Assembly (NCBI GenBank): GCA_963734055.1
Contig: CAVTFQ010000001.1
Coordinates: forward strand, 1-64,000
Direction of reading: 5' to 3'
Length of the DNA stretch: 64,000 nucleotides
Origin: CAIWHR01 sp963734055
GTDB lineage: Bacteria; Pseudomonadota; Gammaproteobacteria; Burkholderiales; Casimicrobiaceae
Numbering within the stretch: position 1 is the stretch's first letter; each line of letters begins with the position of its first letter. The notes below the pieces were generated by a model, which was not told where the DNA came from, did not search any database, and saw only the letters and a program-made list of their open reading frames with translations. The position numbers were made by a program, and so were the translations under genes. Shown piece after piece: positions 16,606 through 25,103 of the stretch.

Positions 16606-19600
16606 TCAGGCGACCATCCGCGCCACGAACGTCGCGAACTCCAGCGTCGGCAGCGGCTTGCTGATCCAGAAGCCCTGGAAGCAGTGGCAGCCGCGCGCCT
16701 GCAGGAAGTCGAGTTGCGCCTTCGTCCCCACGCCCTCGGCGACGACTTTGAGATTGAGGCCGCGCGCGAGGCCGATGATCGCCTCGGTGATCGCCGCATC
16801 GCCCGGATCGGTCTCGAGGTCGGCGATGAAGGAGATGTCGATCTTGAGCGTATCGATCGGAAAGTGCTTCAGGTGGGTCAGCGACGAGTACCCGGTCCCG
16901 AAGTCGTCGATCGCGACCGTGAATCCCTCGTTGCGCAGCTGGTGGAGCACCTTGCGGATCGCGTCGAGGTCGTGGAGCAGGCTCGTCTCGGTGACCTCGA
17001 GCTCGATCCACGACGGCTGGCAGCCGACGCTCTGCACGATGTCCGAGACCCGCTGTGCGAGGTCGTCGCGGTAGAACTGCCGGGCCGACAGGTTGACCGA
17101 CACCGTGAGCGGCATGCCGGCGCTCCGCCACGCGACGCACTGCTGGGCCGCGGAGCGGAGCACCCATTCGCCGAGCGCGTGGATCAGCCCCGACTCCTCG
17201 GCGAGCGGAATGAACACCTGCGGGGGCACGTTGCCGTGCTCGGGATCGCTCCAGCGCAGGAGTGCCTCGGCACCGATGACCTTGTGGTCCTCGATGCGCA
17301 CGACCGGCTGGTAGTGGAGCTGGAGGAGATCGTCCTTGAGCGCCTGCCGGAGCGCGCTCTCGAGCGTGTGCTGCTTCAGGCGCCGCTGCGCGAGATCGGC
17401 GTCGAGGAACTGGTAGGTGTTGCGCCCGAGCTCCTTCGAGCGGTACATCGCCACGTCGGCGTGCTTCAAGAGCTCTTCGGGGTCGTCGGAATCGTCGGGG
17501 TAGACCGAGATGCCGATCGACGAAGTCACGTAGATGTCGTGCTCCTCGATCTTGAACGGCTGCGCGATCGCGTCGAGCAGCTTCTGCGCGATCCGGCCCA
17601 GCACCGCGGGCTCCTCGAAGTCGTCGACGATCACCATGAACTCGTCGCCGCCGAGCCGCGCCAGCAGGTCGGTCTCGCGCAACGCGGTCGACAGCGCCTT
17701 CGTCACGCCTTTCAGGAGCTCGTCGCCGATCCGGTGGCCCAGCGTGTCGTTGACGTTCTTGAAGCGGTCGAGGTCGATGAACAGCACGCCGACCCGGCGG
17801 CCGCCGCGCTTCGCCTGCGCGATCGCCTGCGTGAGGCGCTCGTGCAGCAGGAGGCGGTTCGGGAGCCCGGTCAGCGCGTCGCGGGTCGCCATGTACTGGA
17901 GCCGCTCCTCCGCCTGGATCCGCGACGAGACGTCCTGCACGAACGACAGGATCGACGCGATCCTGCCGTCGCCGTCGAGCAGCGCCGAGTGGTACCACTC
18001 GCACCAGATCGTGTCGCCGTTCTTGCGATTGTTCCGCGTGAGTCCGGTCGCGCGCGGCTCTTCGCCGCGCGTCAGCGCCGAGAGGACGCCAGCCAGCGCC
18101 TCGCGATCGGAGTCGTGAAGGAGCGCGTTGTCGTCGATCGGTATCCCGAGCACTTCGTCCGCGGTCCAGCCGAAGATGTTCTCGGCCTGCGGCGACCAGC
18201 GCACGAGCCGGAAGTCGCGGTCCCACTCGAGCACGGCGAGCGGCGTGTTGCTGATGTGCGACGACAGCATCCAGTTGGCGCGGCGCAGCGCGTCCTCGTT
18301 GTTCTTCTGGTCGTGGACGTCGGTGTGAACCGCGTAGATGCCGATGACGTTGCCCTCGTTGTCGCGATTGGGCGCGTAGTGGATCGCCTCCCAGCGCGGA
18401 TCGCCGGACGGCTGCACGAGCATCTGCTCGGTCGCCACGACCTCGCCCTTCAGCACGCGCGAGAGCAGCGGCTGCAGCTGCGCAAAGCGTTCCTCGCCGA
18501 TCACCTCGGACACCTTGCGTCCGGTCAGATCCTTGCGGCTCTCGCCCAGCCACTCCTCGTTGTGCCGGTTCAGAAAGCGGAAGCGGTACTCGGTGTCGAT
18601 GTAGGCGACGCGCGCCGGCACGTTGTCCATGATGAGCCTGAGCTCGGCTTCGGAGGCGCGCAGCGCTTCCTGGGCCTGCTTCAGGCCGTGGATGTCGTTC
18701 ATCAGCACGAACGCGCCGTGCACCTCGCCCGAGGGACCGGCGTCCGGCACGACGCGGATCGTCATCCACCGGCGCACGCCATTGGAGCCGGGGACGAGCC
18801 GATCGAACGCCGTCGCCTCGCCCTCGAGCGCCCGCGACAGCATCGCCTGTGCGCTCTGATAGATCCCGTGGCCGACGATGTCGCGCAGGCGCAGCTCGGC
18901 CACCTGCTCGGCGGTCAACCCGAAGTACTGGAGGAACGTCCGGTTGACGTAGTGGCAGCGCTCGTCGCGGTCGATGTAGGCGACCGGCGCGGGCACGCCG
19001 TCCATGATGACGCGGAGCTGCGACTCGCGCGCGGCGAGCGCGTCCTGCGCCTCCTTGAGGTCGGTGATGTCGTGGCCGACGACGTAGACGCCCTGGATGC
19101 GGCCGTCGAACGCGTGATCGGGCACCATCCGGCCGCGGATCCAACGAGTGCGGCCGTTCGCGTCGACCAGCGCGCGCTCGTAGACCAGCGTCTCGCCGGC
19201 GAACGCGCGGTCGTGGAACGGCTTCAGCGCCTCCGACGCCTCGAGCCCGATCACTTCCTCCGACGGCTTGCCGATCACGACTTCGCGGTCGAGGCCGTTC
19301 AGCTGCAGGAACGATTCGTTGACGAACGCGTACTTGCGGTCGGCGTCGAGGTAGACCACCGGTTCCGGGATGTTGTCGGTGAACAGACGCAGCTGCTCCT
19401 CGCGGGTGGCCAGCGCCTGCTCGGTCGACTTCAGGTCGTGGATGTCGTACTCGGTGCAGTAGAGGCCGCGCACCTTGCCCATGGCGTCGAGGTCCGGCGC
19501 GACGCGGCCGTGCATCCAGCGCTTGGCGCCGTTCGCGTTCTTGCCGACCCGCTCGTACTCGACATGCTCGCCCGTTTGCGCACGCTTCAGGATCGGGCGC

Positions 19601-20610
19601 AGGAACGACGAAACGTCGGACTTGAGCACTTCGTGCGGCGACTTGCCGTAGATCTCGTCCTGCGGCCGCTCGACCCAGTTCGCGAACGCCTGGTTCACGA
19701 ACGTGTAGCGCAGCGACTTGTCGAGATAGGCGATCGGCCCCGGAATGTTGTCGGCAAAAAGGCGCAGCTGGACTTCCTGCGCCTTGAGCGCGTCGCGGAC
19801 GCGGACGTCGTCCTCGATGTCCGTCATCACGGCGAACGCGCCGCCGATCCGCCCCCCCGGCTCGCGGTCGGGGAACAGCGAGATGCGGACCCACCGCGGA
19901 TCGCCGTTCGCGCGCCGGTCGCGCCGCTCCCACGCGACGGTCGCCCCAGCGAACGCGCGCTCGATGTAGCCCTGCAGCTCGGCAAAGGCCTCGCCGGACA
20001 GCACCTCCCGGACGGCGTGCCCGAGCAGGTCGTCCGCCGCGGCGCCGATCCAGTCGCCGAACGGCTTGTTGGCGAAGCGGATCTTGAGCTGACGGTCGAA
20101 ATAGAAGATCGGCGAGCCGACGCTGTCGATGACGAGCCGCAGGCGGTGTTCGCGCTGGCCCGCCTCGAGCTCGACGTGCTTCAGGTTGTCGACGTCGGCG
20201 TAGGTGACGAGGATGCCGCGGATGTGGCCCTGCGGCGTGCGGTCCGGGTAGTAGTCGACCCGGATCCAGATGGGCGGCCGCCCCGGCGTCGACAGCTGTC
20301 GCTCGAAATTGGTCCGCTCCCCGTCGAGGGCGGCGTCGATGTACGCGCTGTAGAGGGCATAGACTTCGCGCCCGACGACCTCGATCACCTCCCGGCCGAC
20401 GACATCGTCGTGCTTCCTGGCGATCCAGGTAAGGAAGGCGGAGTTCGCGAACCGGTAGCGCTGGTCGCGGTCGATGTAGGCAAGGGGCAGCCCGAGCGCG
20501 TTCAGCTTGTGCTGCGACAACCCCGTGAGGCCGTCCCGCTCGACCGCCTCCGAGACCGTCCGCTGGACGGTCCCGAGCTCCACCCGACTGAGCGAACGCG
20601 TCAATGCCAT
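16606..20610 (-). CDS. Seven-PAS GGDEF-EAL sensory cyclic-di-GMP protein
   Basis: A 1334-residue soluble protein with no membrane segment. Seven PAS domains in tandem (about residues 38-905) each begin with a variant of AYIDRDQRYRFAN or AYIDTEYRFRFLN and end with a PAC-like D-I-x-D-L-K motif. A GGDEF domain follows (GGDEF near residue 986, I-site RETD five residues before it), then an EAL domain (EALLRW near 1115). Cyclase residues look intact. In the EAL domain the usual AEGVET reads AEGVGT (near 1292), replacing a conserved Glu. The other active-site residues (NLSARQF, EVTETS, DDFGTGYSSL, KIDISF, QGFW) are kept. It is monocistronic and would integrate several cytoplasmic cues into c-di-GMP levels. 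Confidence 0.92.
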   Translation of the reverse strand: MALTRSLSRVELGTVQRTVSEAVERDGLTGLSQHKLNALGLPLAYIDRDQRYRFANSAFLTWIARKHDDVVGREVIEVVGREVYALYSAYIDAALDGERTNFERQLSTPGRPPIWIRVDYYPDRTPQGHIRGILVTYADVDNLKHVELEAGQREHRLRLVIDSVGSPIFYFDRQLKIRFANKPFGDWIGAAADDLLGHAVREVLSGEAFAELQGYIERAFAGATVAWERRDRRANGDPRWVRISLFPDREPGGRIGGAFAVMTDIEDDVRVRDALKAQEVQLRLFADNIPGPIAYLDKSLRYTFVNQAFANWVERPQDEIYGKSPHEVLKSDVSSFLRPILKRAQTGEHVEYERVGKNANGAKRWMHGRVAPDLDAMGKVRGLYCTEYDIHDLKSTEQALATREEQLRLFTDNIPEPVVYLDADRKYAFVNESFLQLNGLDREVVIGKPSEEVIGLEASEALKPFHDRAFAGETLVYERALVDANGRTRWIRGRMVPDHAFDGRIQGVYVVGHDITDLKEAQDALAARESQLRVIMDGVPAPVAYIDRDERCHYVNRTFLQYFGLTAEQVAELRLRDIVGHGIYQSAQAMLSRALEGEATAFDRLVPGSNGVRRWMTIRVVPDAGPSGEVHGAFVLMNDIHGLKQAQEALRASEAELRLIMDNVPARVAYIDTEYRFRFLNRHNEEWLGESRKDLTGRKVSEVIGEERFAQLQPLLSRVLKGEVVATEQMLVQPSGDPRWEAIHYAPNRDNEGNVIGIYAVHTDVHDQKNNEDALRRANWMLSSHISNTPLAVLEWDRDFRLVRWSPQAENIFGWTADEVLGIPIDDNALLHDSDREALAGVLSALTRGEEPRATGLTRNNRKNGDTIWCEWYHSALLDGDGRIASILSFVQDVSSRIQAEERLQYMATRDALTGLPNRLLLHERLTQAIAQAKRGGRRVGVLFIDLDRFKNVNDTLGHRIGDELLKGVTKALSTALRETDLLARLGGDEFMVIVDDFEEPAVLGRIAQKLLDAIAQPFKIEEHDIYVTSSIGISVYPDDSDDPEELLKHADVAMYRSKELGRNTYQFLDADLAQRRLKQHTLESALRQALKDDLLQLHYQPVVRIEDHKVIGAEALLRWSDPEHGNVPPQVFIPLAEESGLIHALGEWVLRSAAQQCVAWRSAGMPLTVSVNLSARQFYRDDLAQRVSDIVQSVGCQPSWIELEVTETSLLHDLDAIRKVLHQLRNEGFTVAIDDFGTGYSSLTHLKHFPIDTLKIDISFIADLETDPGDAAITEAIIGLARGLNLKVVAEGVGTKAQLDFLQARGCHCFQGFWISKPLPTLEFATFVARMVA

Positions 20611-20943
20611 GGCGACGACCGACCCCCCTGCGACTGCGGTTCCGAGGAGGCGTCTCCGGGCCTTTCCGGCCTCCTCGACCGTGGAGCGCGCGCACCCAGC
20701 GCCCCGATTCTGTAATCGACAAGCAAGGATTGGGCCTGTTTTTCAGGCTCTCTTGGGGATGGGCGCGAACCGGTCTGCCTTCCGGGGGACGAGCGCCGCC
20801 GAAACCCGAGAATGGGATACTGCCCTGCGGGAGCGCGGCGGCCGGTGCCGCCCGACGGCACGACGCCTCGCTTCCAAGGGGTTCGCTGGAATCCGCTAGA
20901 CTCGGGGGAGGTCGCCATCCTTCACCTGCCTTTCAAGCCCGCC
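20611..20943. other. Divergent intergenic region
   Basis: This 333-base gap separates the seven-PAS gene from the crystallin gene. It must hold both promoters. A hairpin GCCTG-TTTTT-CAGGC lies at 20734-20748, and TAGACT near 20897 could be a -10 box for the crystallin gene. I looked for the conserved core of a c-di-GMP riboswitch and did not find one. No gene is seen. Confidence 0.4.
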
Positions 20944-21849
20944 ATGAGAACGTTGGTCCGGACCCTTCTCGCGTTGGGATTCGCGGCGACGGCCAGCACC
21001 GGGGGCGCCCAGATCACCTTCTACGACGCGCCGCGCTTCGCCGGCCGTTCGTTCACGGCGAGCCAGACCATTTCGAATTTTGCCGACGTCGGCTTCAACG
21101 ACCGAGCCGTGTCGGCAGTCATTCGCGGCGGCACGTGGCAGCTTTGCAGCGACGCCTACTTCCGCGGCCACTGCGAGAGCCTGGTCCCCGGCGAGTACGC
21201 GGACCTGAGCATCGTGGGCATCGCCGGTGCGATCTCTTCCGCGCGCGAGCTGACGGGCTGGCCGGGAGCCGACCGGGGGCCCGGCGGCCGCGTGGTCCTC
21301 TACGACGGAGGCGACTTCTATGGCCGGACGTTTGACGTCAATGGGCCGGTCGCCAACCTCGACGGCACCGGCTTCAACGACCGCGCGCAATCGATGATCG
21401 TGCAGGAGGGCACGTGGGAGCTTTGCGTCGACGCGAACTTCGCTGGCTATTGCCAGCCGTTCGGCCCGGGACGCTACTCGAACCTCGGGCCGCTGACGGG
21501 CCAGTTGAGCTCGATGCGGCCGGCGGCGCCCGGCGGCGGCGGCTGGGGCGGCGGCTCGCGCGCGATCCTCTACGAAGGCCCCAATTTCTCCGGCCGCACG
21601 TACGTCGTCAACAGCCAGGTCGTGGCGAACCTCGACGGCACCGGCTTCAACGACCGCGCGTCGTCGCTGCGCGTCGAGGGCGGCTACTGGATCTTCTGCA
21701 GCGACGCCAACTTCAACGGCGAGTGCCGGACGTTCGGCCCGGGCGACTACCCGAACCTCTCCGGACTCAACAACCGGGTTTCGTCCGGCCGGCGCGTGCA
21801 CGGCTCGTATCCGTACAGCCAATCGCCGAACTGGTCGGGTGGGCGATAG
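20944..21849 (+). CDS. Secreted triple beta/gamma-crystallin-domain protein
   Basis: A 301-residue protein with a signal peptide (LVRTLLALGFAATASTGGAQ) and three beta/gamma-crystallin domains. Each has an F/Y-x-G-R motif followed by a D-G-T-G-F-N-D-R-A type segment: FAGRSFTASQ with FNDRAVSAVI, FYGRTFDVNG with DGTGFNDRAQSM, FSGRTYVVNS with DGTGFNDRASSL. Domains are separated by Gly-rich linkers, and each also has a conserved Cys pair. Bacterial members often bind calcium and are extracellular or periplasmic. The ATG at 20944 fits the signal peptide. Its stop overlaps the GTG start of the next gene (TAGTG), so the two are co-transcribed. Confidence 0.88.
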   Translation: MRTLVRTLLALGFAATASTGGAQITFYDAPRFAGRSFTASQTISNFADVGFNDRAVSAVIRGGTWQLCSDAYFRGHCESLVPGEYADLSIVGIAGAISSARELTGWPGADRGPGGRVVLYDGGDFYGRTFDVNGPVANLDGTGFNDRAQSMIVQEGTWELCVDANFAGYCQPFGPGRYSNLGPLTGQLSSMRPAAPGGGGWGGGSRAILYEGPNFSGRTYVVNSQVVANLDGTGFNDRASSLRVEGGYWIFCSDANFNGECRTFGPGDYPNLSGLNNRVSSGRRVHGSYPYSQSPNWSGGR

Positions 21850-22322
21850 TGGCACGCGTCGACGACATTGCCGGCCTGCGCGGAATCCTCGCGCGCTCGC
21901 GCACGATCGCCGTCGTCGGGCTCTCGGCGAACTGGTACCGTCCGAGCTACTTCGCCGCGAAGTACATGCAGGACCACGGCTACCGCGTGATCCCCGTCAA
22001 TCCGAGCTACGCGGAAGTGCTGGGCCAGAAGTGCTATCCGGACATTGCGTCGATTCCGGGGCCCGTCGACGTCGTCGACTGCTTCCGCAAGCCCGACGAG
22101 ATGCCGGCACTCGCGCGCGACGCCGTCGCCAAGGGCGCCAAGGTCCTGTGGATGCAGCTCGGGATCAAGAGCGACGAGGCAGCGCGGATCGCGGCCGACG
22201 CGGGACTCGACGTCGTCGAGAATCGATGCGTGAAGATCGAGCACGCCCGGCTCATGGGCGGGCTTCACTGGGCGGGAGTCAACACGGGAATCGTCTCGGC
22301 GCGGCGATCGGCGCATGGCTGA
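21849..22322 (+). CDS. CoA-binding (YccU-type Rossmann) protein
   Basis: A 157-residue protein with the CoA_binding domain: RTIAVVGLSANWYRPSYFAA near the start, GYRVIPVNPSYAEVLGQKCY, and GAKVLWMQLGIKSDEAA, then ENRCVKIEHARLMG. E. coli YccU is the closest known type; its function is unclear. The GTG start at 21849 overlaps the crystallin stop by one base. The end overlaps metY by eight bases. Confidence 0.88.
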   Translation: MARVDDIAGLRGILARSRTIAVVGLSANWYRPSYFAAKYMQDHGYRVIPVNPSYAEVLGQKCYPDIASIPGPVDVVDCFRKPDEMPALARDAVAKGAKVLWMQLGIKSDEAARIAADAGLDVVENRCVKIEHARLMGGLHWAGVNTGIVSARRSAHG

Positions 22323-23613
22323 CCGCAAGTTCGGGTTCGACACGCTGTGCCTGCACGCCGGGCAGATCCCCGACGCGGCGACCGGCGCGCGCGCACTGCC
22401 GATCTACCAGACGACGTCGTTCGTCTTCGATTCCGCCGACCACGCGGCGTCGCTATTCAACCTCCAGACGTTCGGCAACGTCTACTCGCGGATCTCGAAC
22501 CCGACCGTCGCCGCGCTCGAGGAGCGCGTCGCCGCGCTCGAGGGCGGTCGCGCGGCGCTCGCCGCGGCCACCGGCATGGCTGCGCAGACGGTGACGCTGC
22601 TCACGCTCGCGAAGAACGGCGACCACATCGTCGCGGCGCGCACGCTCTACGGCGGCACGTATTCGCAGCTCGGCGTGACCTTTGCCCAGTTCGGGATCGA
22701 GGCGACGTTCGTCGACGCCGACGACCCCGCGGCGTTCAAGGCGGCGCTCAGGGCGAACACGAAGGCGGTCTACGCGGAGACGATCGGCAACCCGCAGCTC
22801 AACGTCTGCGACATCGCGGCACTCGCGGAGGTCGCGCACGGCGCCGGCCTGCCGCTCGTCATCGACAACACGCTCGCTTCCCCCTTCCTGTGCCGGCCGT
22901 TCGAGCATGGCGCCGACCTCGTCATCCATTCGGTCACGAAATATCTCGGCGGCCACGGGACGACGATGGGCGGCGTCGTCGTCGAGTCGGGGAAGTTCCC
23001 ATGGGACAACGGCCATTTCCCGCAGATGACCGAGCCCTCGCGCGGCTATCACGGCGTGCGCTTCTACGAGACCTTCGGCGACTTCGGCTTCACGATGAAG
23101 GCGCGGATGGAGACCATGCGTACGCTCGGTCCGACGCTGTCGCCGCTCGCCGCGTTCCTGCTCTTGCAGGGGATCGAGACCCTGCACGTGCGGATGCCGC
23201 GCCACTGCGAGTCCGCGCTTGCGGTGGCCAGGCACCTGGCCGCGCATCCGGCCGTCGAATGGGTGAGCTATCCCGGGCTTCCCGGCGGTCGCTACGAGAC
23301 CCTCGCGCGCCGCTACCTGCCGCGCGGCGCCGGAGGGATTCTCACTTTCGGCGTGAGAGGTGGAAAAAGCGGCGGCGCGAAAGCGGGCGAGAAGTTCATC
23401 GAGGCCGTGCAGTTCCTCTCGCACCTCGCGAACGTCGGGGACGCGAAGACGCTCGTGATCCATCCGGCGTCGACGACGCACCGCCAGCTCTCCGAGGACG
23501 AGCAGCGGTCCGCCGGCGTGACGCCGGAGATGGTCCGTCTTTCCATCGGCCTCGAGACCCTCGACGATATCCTCTGGGACATCGATCAGGCGCTGGAACG
23601 GTCACAACAATGA
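22315..23613 (+). CDS. metY: O-acetylhomoserine aminocarboxypropyltransferase (sulfhydrylase)
   Basis: A 432-residue PLP enzyme of the Cys/Met metabolism family that makes homocysteine from O-acetylhomoserine and sulfide. The PLP-binding lysine is Lys 209 in HSVTKYLGGHGTTMGG, with the family's YSRISNPT near residue 58 and DNTLASPFLCRP before the lysine. Length over 420 residues and the GGxxVESGKFPW loop favour MetY over cystathionine synthases or MetZ. It overlaps the CoA-binding gene by eight bases and is followed by dsbB after 22 bases. Confidence 0.92.
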   Translation: MADRKFGFDTLCLHAGQIPDAATGARALPIYQTTSFVFDSADHAASLFNLQTFGNVYSRISNPTVAALEERVAALEGGRAALAAATGMAAQTVTLLTLAKNGDHIVAARTLYGGTYSQLGVTFAQFGIEATFVDADDPAAFKAALRANTKAVYAETIGNPQLNVCDIAALAEVAHGAGLPLVIDNTLASPFLCRPFEHGADLVIHSVTKYLGGHGTTMGGVVVESGKFPWDNGHFPQMTEPSRGYHGVRFYETFGDFGFTMKARMETMRTLGPTLSPLAAFLLLQGIETLHVRMPRHCESALAVARHLAAHPAVEWVSYPGLPGGRYETLARRYLPRGAGGILTFGVRGGKSGGAKAGEKFIEAVQFLSHLANVGDAKTLVIHPASTTHRQLSEDEQRSAGVTPEMVRLSIGLETLDDILWDIDQALERSQQ

Positions 23614-23635
23614 CACCGAGGGAGACTCCCGCGCC

Positions 23636-24289
23636 ATGATGCGCTACGCCGCCATTCCCTGGCCGCTCGCCGGCCTGTTCGTCGCCGTCGCGCTGGTCGG
23701 CCAGGAGGCGCTGCTGAGCGGGCTCGGCAGCACGCCTTCGCTCGCGCAGACCGTCTACCGAATGCTCGTGTGGACCGTCGGCGCGACGTCGCTCGCGCTC
23801 CTGCTGCTGCCGCCGCGCCGACTGGCCTATCTGCTGGGCTTCCTCGTCTGCGCGGGACTCATGGCGTGGGCGTTCTACCTCCAGTACGTCCTCGAGCTCG
23901 AGCCCTGCCCGCTGTGCGTGTTCCAGCGAATCGCGGTCATTGCGACCGGCGTCGTGTTCCTGGTCGCCGCCGCGCACAACCCGGGTCGCACCGCAGCCAC
24001 CGTTTACGCGCTGCTGACGCTGCTCATCTCGGGCACGGGCGCGGCGATCGCGGCGTGGCACGTCTGGATCCAGGCGCAGCCGAAGGGCACCGTCGCCGCG
24101 TGCGGGATGGGCCTCAACTACATGCTGGAGACGCTGCCGTTCACCGAGGTCATCAGCCGGGTGTTGAAGGGCAGCGGCGAGTGCGCCGAAGCCGGCTGGC
24201 TGTTCATGGGCCTCGCCATCCCGTCGTGGACGTTCGTGTTCTTCATCGCGATGATCGCGAGCGCGTTCGCGCTGATCCGGCGGGATTGA
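23636..24289 (+). CDS. dsbB: Disulfide bond formation protein B
   Basis: A 217-residue inner-membrane protein with four helices in the DsbB core and one extra N-terminal hydrophobic region. The quinone-side Cys pair CPLC is near residue 91 (LELEPCPLCVFQRIAV), and the periplasmic pair is ACGMG and GECAE in the second loop. It reoxidises DsbA by passing electrons to quinone. The GAGGGAGAC ribosome-binding site fits either of two adjacent ATGs at 23636 or 23639. It probably ends the crystallin-CoA-metY-dsbB run. Confidence 0.92.
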   Translation: MMRYAAIPWPLAGLFVAVALVGQEALLSGLGSTPSLAQTVYRMLVWTVGATSLALLLLPPRRLAYLLGFLVCAGLMAWAFYLQYVLELEPCPLCVFQRIAVIATGVVFLVAAAHNPGRTAATVYALLTLLISGTGAAIAAWHVWIQAQPKGTVAACGMGLNYMLETLPFTEVISRVLKGSGECAEAGWLFMGLAIPSWTFVFFIAMIASAFALIRRD

Positions 24290-24297
24290 GCCGGCGG

Positions 24298-24702
24298 CTA
24301 GGCGTCGGAATGCAGGAAGGTCCAGAACTGACGCGGCGACAAGATCTTCATCCGCTGCAGCTCGTGCAATCTCTGCACGGCCGCGTCTCCCGTCACGAAG
24401 ACCTCGGCATCGCCCCCCAGCGCTTCGCCCAAGATCGCTGCGTCATCGGCGTCCACCCGCGCCGAGACGGGGGCCGGAGGCCCGACACGGACTGCGGCCA
24501 TGTCCCGCAGGTACTCGACGATCTCGTCGCAGCGCGCGACCGGCAGCTTCAGCTTCGTGCGTAGCGTCCGCCGCAGCTCGGCGAGGACCGCGCCGCCGGC
24601 GATGAGTTCGTGCTCGAGGAGGACGACCTCGAACAGGTCCGCGCACAACCCCCTCGCCGCGAACGCGCTCACGAGCACGTTCGTGTCGAGGTACACCCTC
24701 AA
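24298..24702 (-). CDS. PIN-domain toxin (COG1569-like)
   Basis: A 134-residue PIN-domain protein, MRVYLDTNVLVSAFAARG, with catalytic acids in YLDTN, VLAELRRTL, DADDAAILGEA and VTGDAAV. It is likely an RNase toxin. The start overlaps the antitoxin stop as TTGA with a TTG start codon; a GTG six bases in is an alternative. The gene is convergent with dsbB, with eight bases between the two stops. Confidence 0.88.
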   Translation of the reverse strand: MRVYLDTNVLVSAFAARGLCADLFEVVLLEHELIAGGAVLAELRRTLRTKLKLPVARCDEIVEYLRDMAAVRVGPPAPVSARVDADDAAILGEALGGDAEVFVTGDAAVQRLHELQRMKILSPRQFWTFLHSDA

Positions 24703-24914
24703 GAAACGGCCTCGAACACGTCCTCGTCAGTCAGTAGTCCCTGTGCCTCGGCAAATGGGAGCGTCCGGCGCCGCAACTCGCGAAAGCGTGCGACCGCGAG
24801 CTCGCGCGCCAGCGCCTCGCGAGCCAACTCGCTCTTGGTTCGGCCGGTCGTCTTGGCGAGGCGGTCGAGCGCTTTGTCCATCTTGTCGTCCAGCCGAATC
24901 GTGAGAGTCGCCAT
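24699..24914 (-). CDS. Ribbon-helix-helix (CopG-type) antitoxin
   Basis: A 71-residue protein starting MATLTIRLDDKMDKALDRLA, the ribbon-helix-helix DNA-binding fold, with the second helix ending at TGRTKSELAREAL. The rest (RFRELRRRTLPFAEAQGLLT) would bind and mask the PIN toxin. The ATG at 24914 is favoured because the in-frame extension upstream is unlike the family. It forms an antitoxin-first operon with the overlapping toxin. Confidence 0.88.
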   Translation of the reverse strand: MATLTIRLDDKMDKALDRLAKTTGRTKSELAREALARELAVARFRELRRRTLPFAEAQGLLTDEDVFEAVS

Positions 24915-25012
24915 GGAGTGGCTCCGCCGTAAGACGATGTCGTACAACTATACGCCACATCCGACGGCGCCGCAAAGGGGAACGAGCTCAACTGTCGCGT
25001 AGCAGGGCCGCG

Positions 25013-25086
25013 CGGCCGCTGCGGGAGATAACCGGCGCGCGACCCACTTCGTTCCGCGCGCCGAGTTATCGGGACGCGGCGGCCGC
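25013..25086. repeat. Long imperfect inverted repeat (cruciform-capable)
   Basis: GATAACCGGCGCGCG (25027-25041) pairs with CGCGCGCCGAGTTATC (25055-25070) around a 13-base loop, with one small bulge. The stem extends outward through GGCCGCTGCG and CGCGGCGGCC. The total is about 74 bases, placed just downstream of the SDR stop codon at 25104 (minus strand). There is no T-run, so it is more like a repetitive palindrome or an RNA-stabilising hairpin than a classic terminator. Confidence 0.6.
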
Positions 25087-25103
25087 GACCCATCATGCTC
25101 GCC

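Noticed and set aside
16684..20715. A 1343-residue open frame on the + strand
   Set aside because: It is antisense to the seven-PAS gene, is Arg/Leu/Val/Asp-rich without domains, and arises from the high GC content.
20611..20943. c-di-GMP riboswitch upstream of the c-di-GMP gene
   Set aside because: I could not find the conserved riboswitch core on either strand; only a short hairpin is present.
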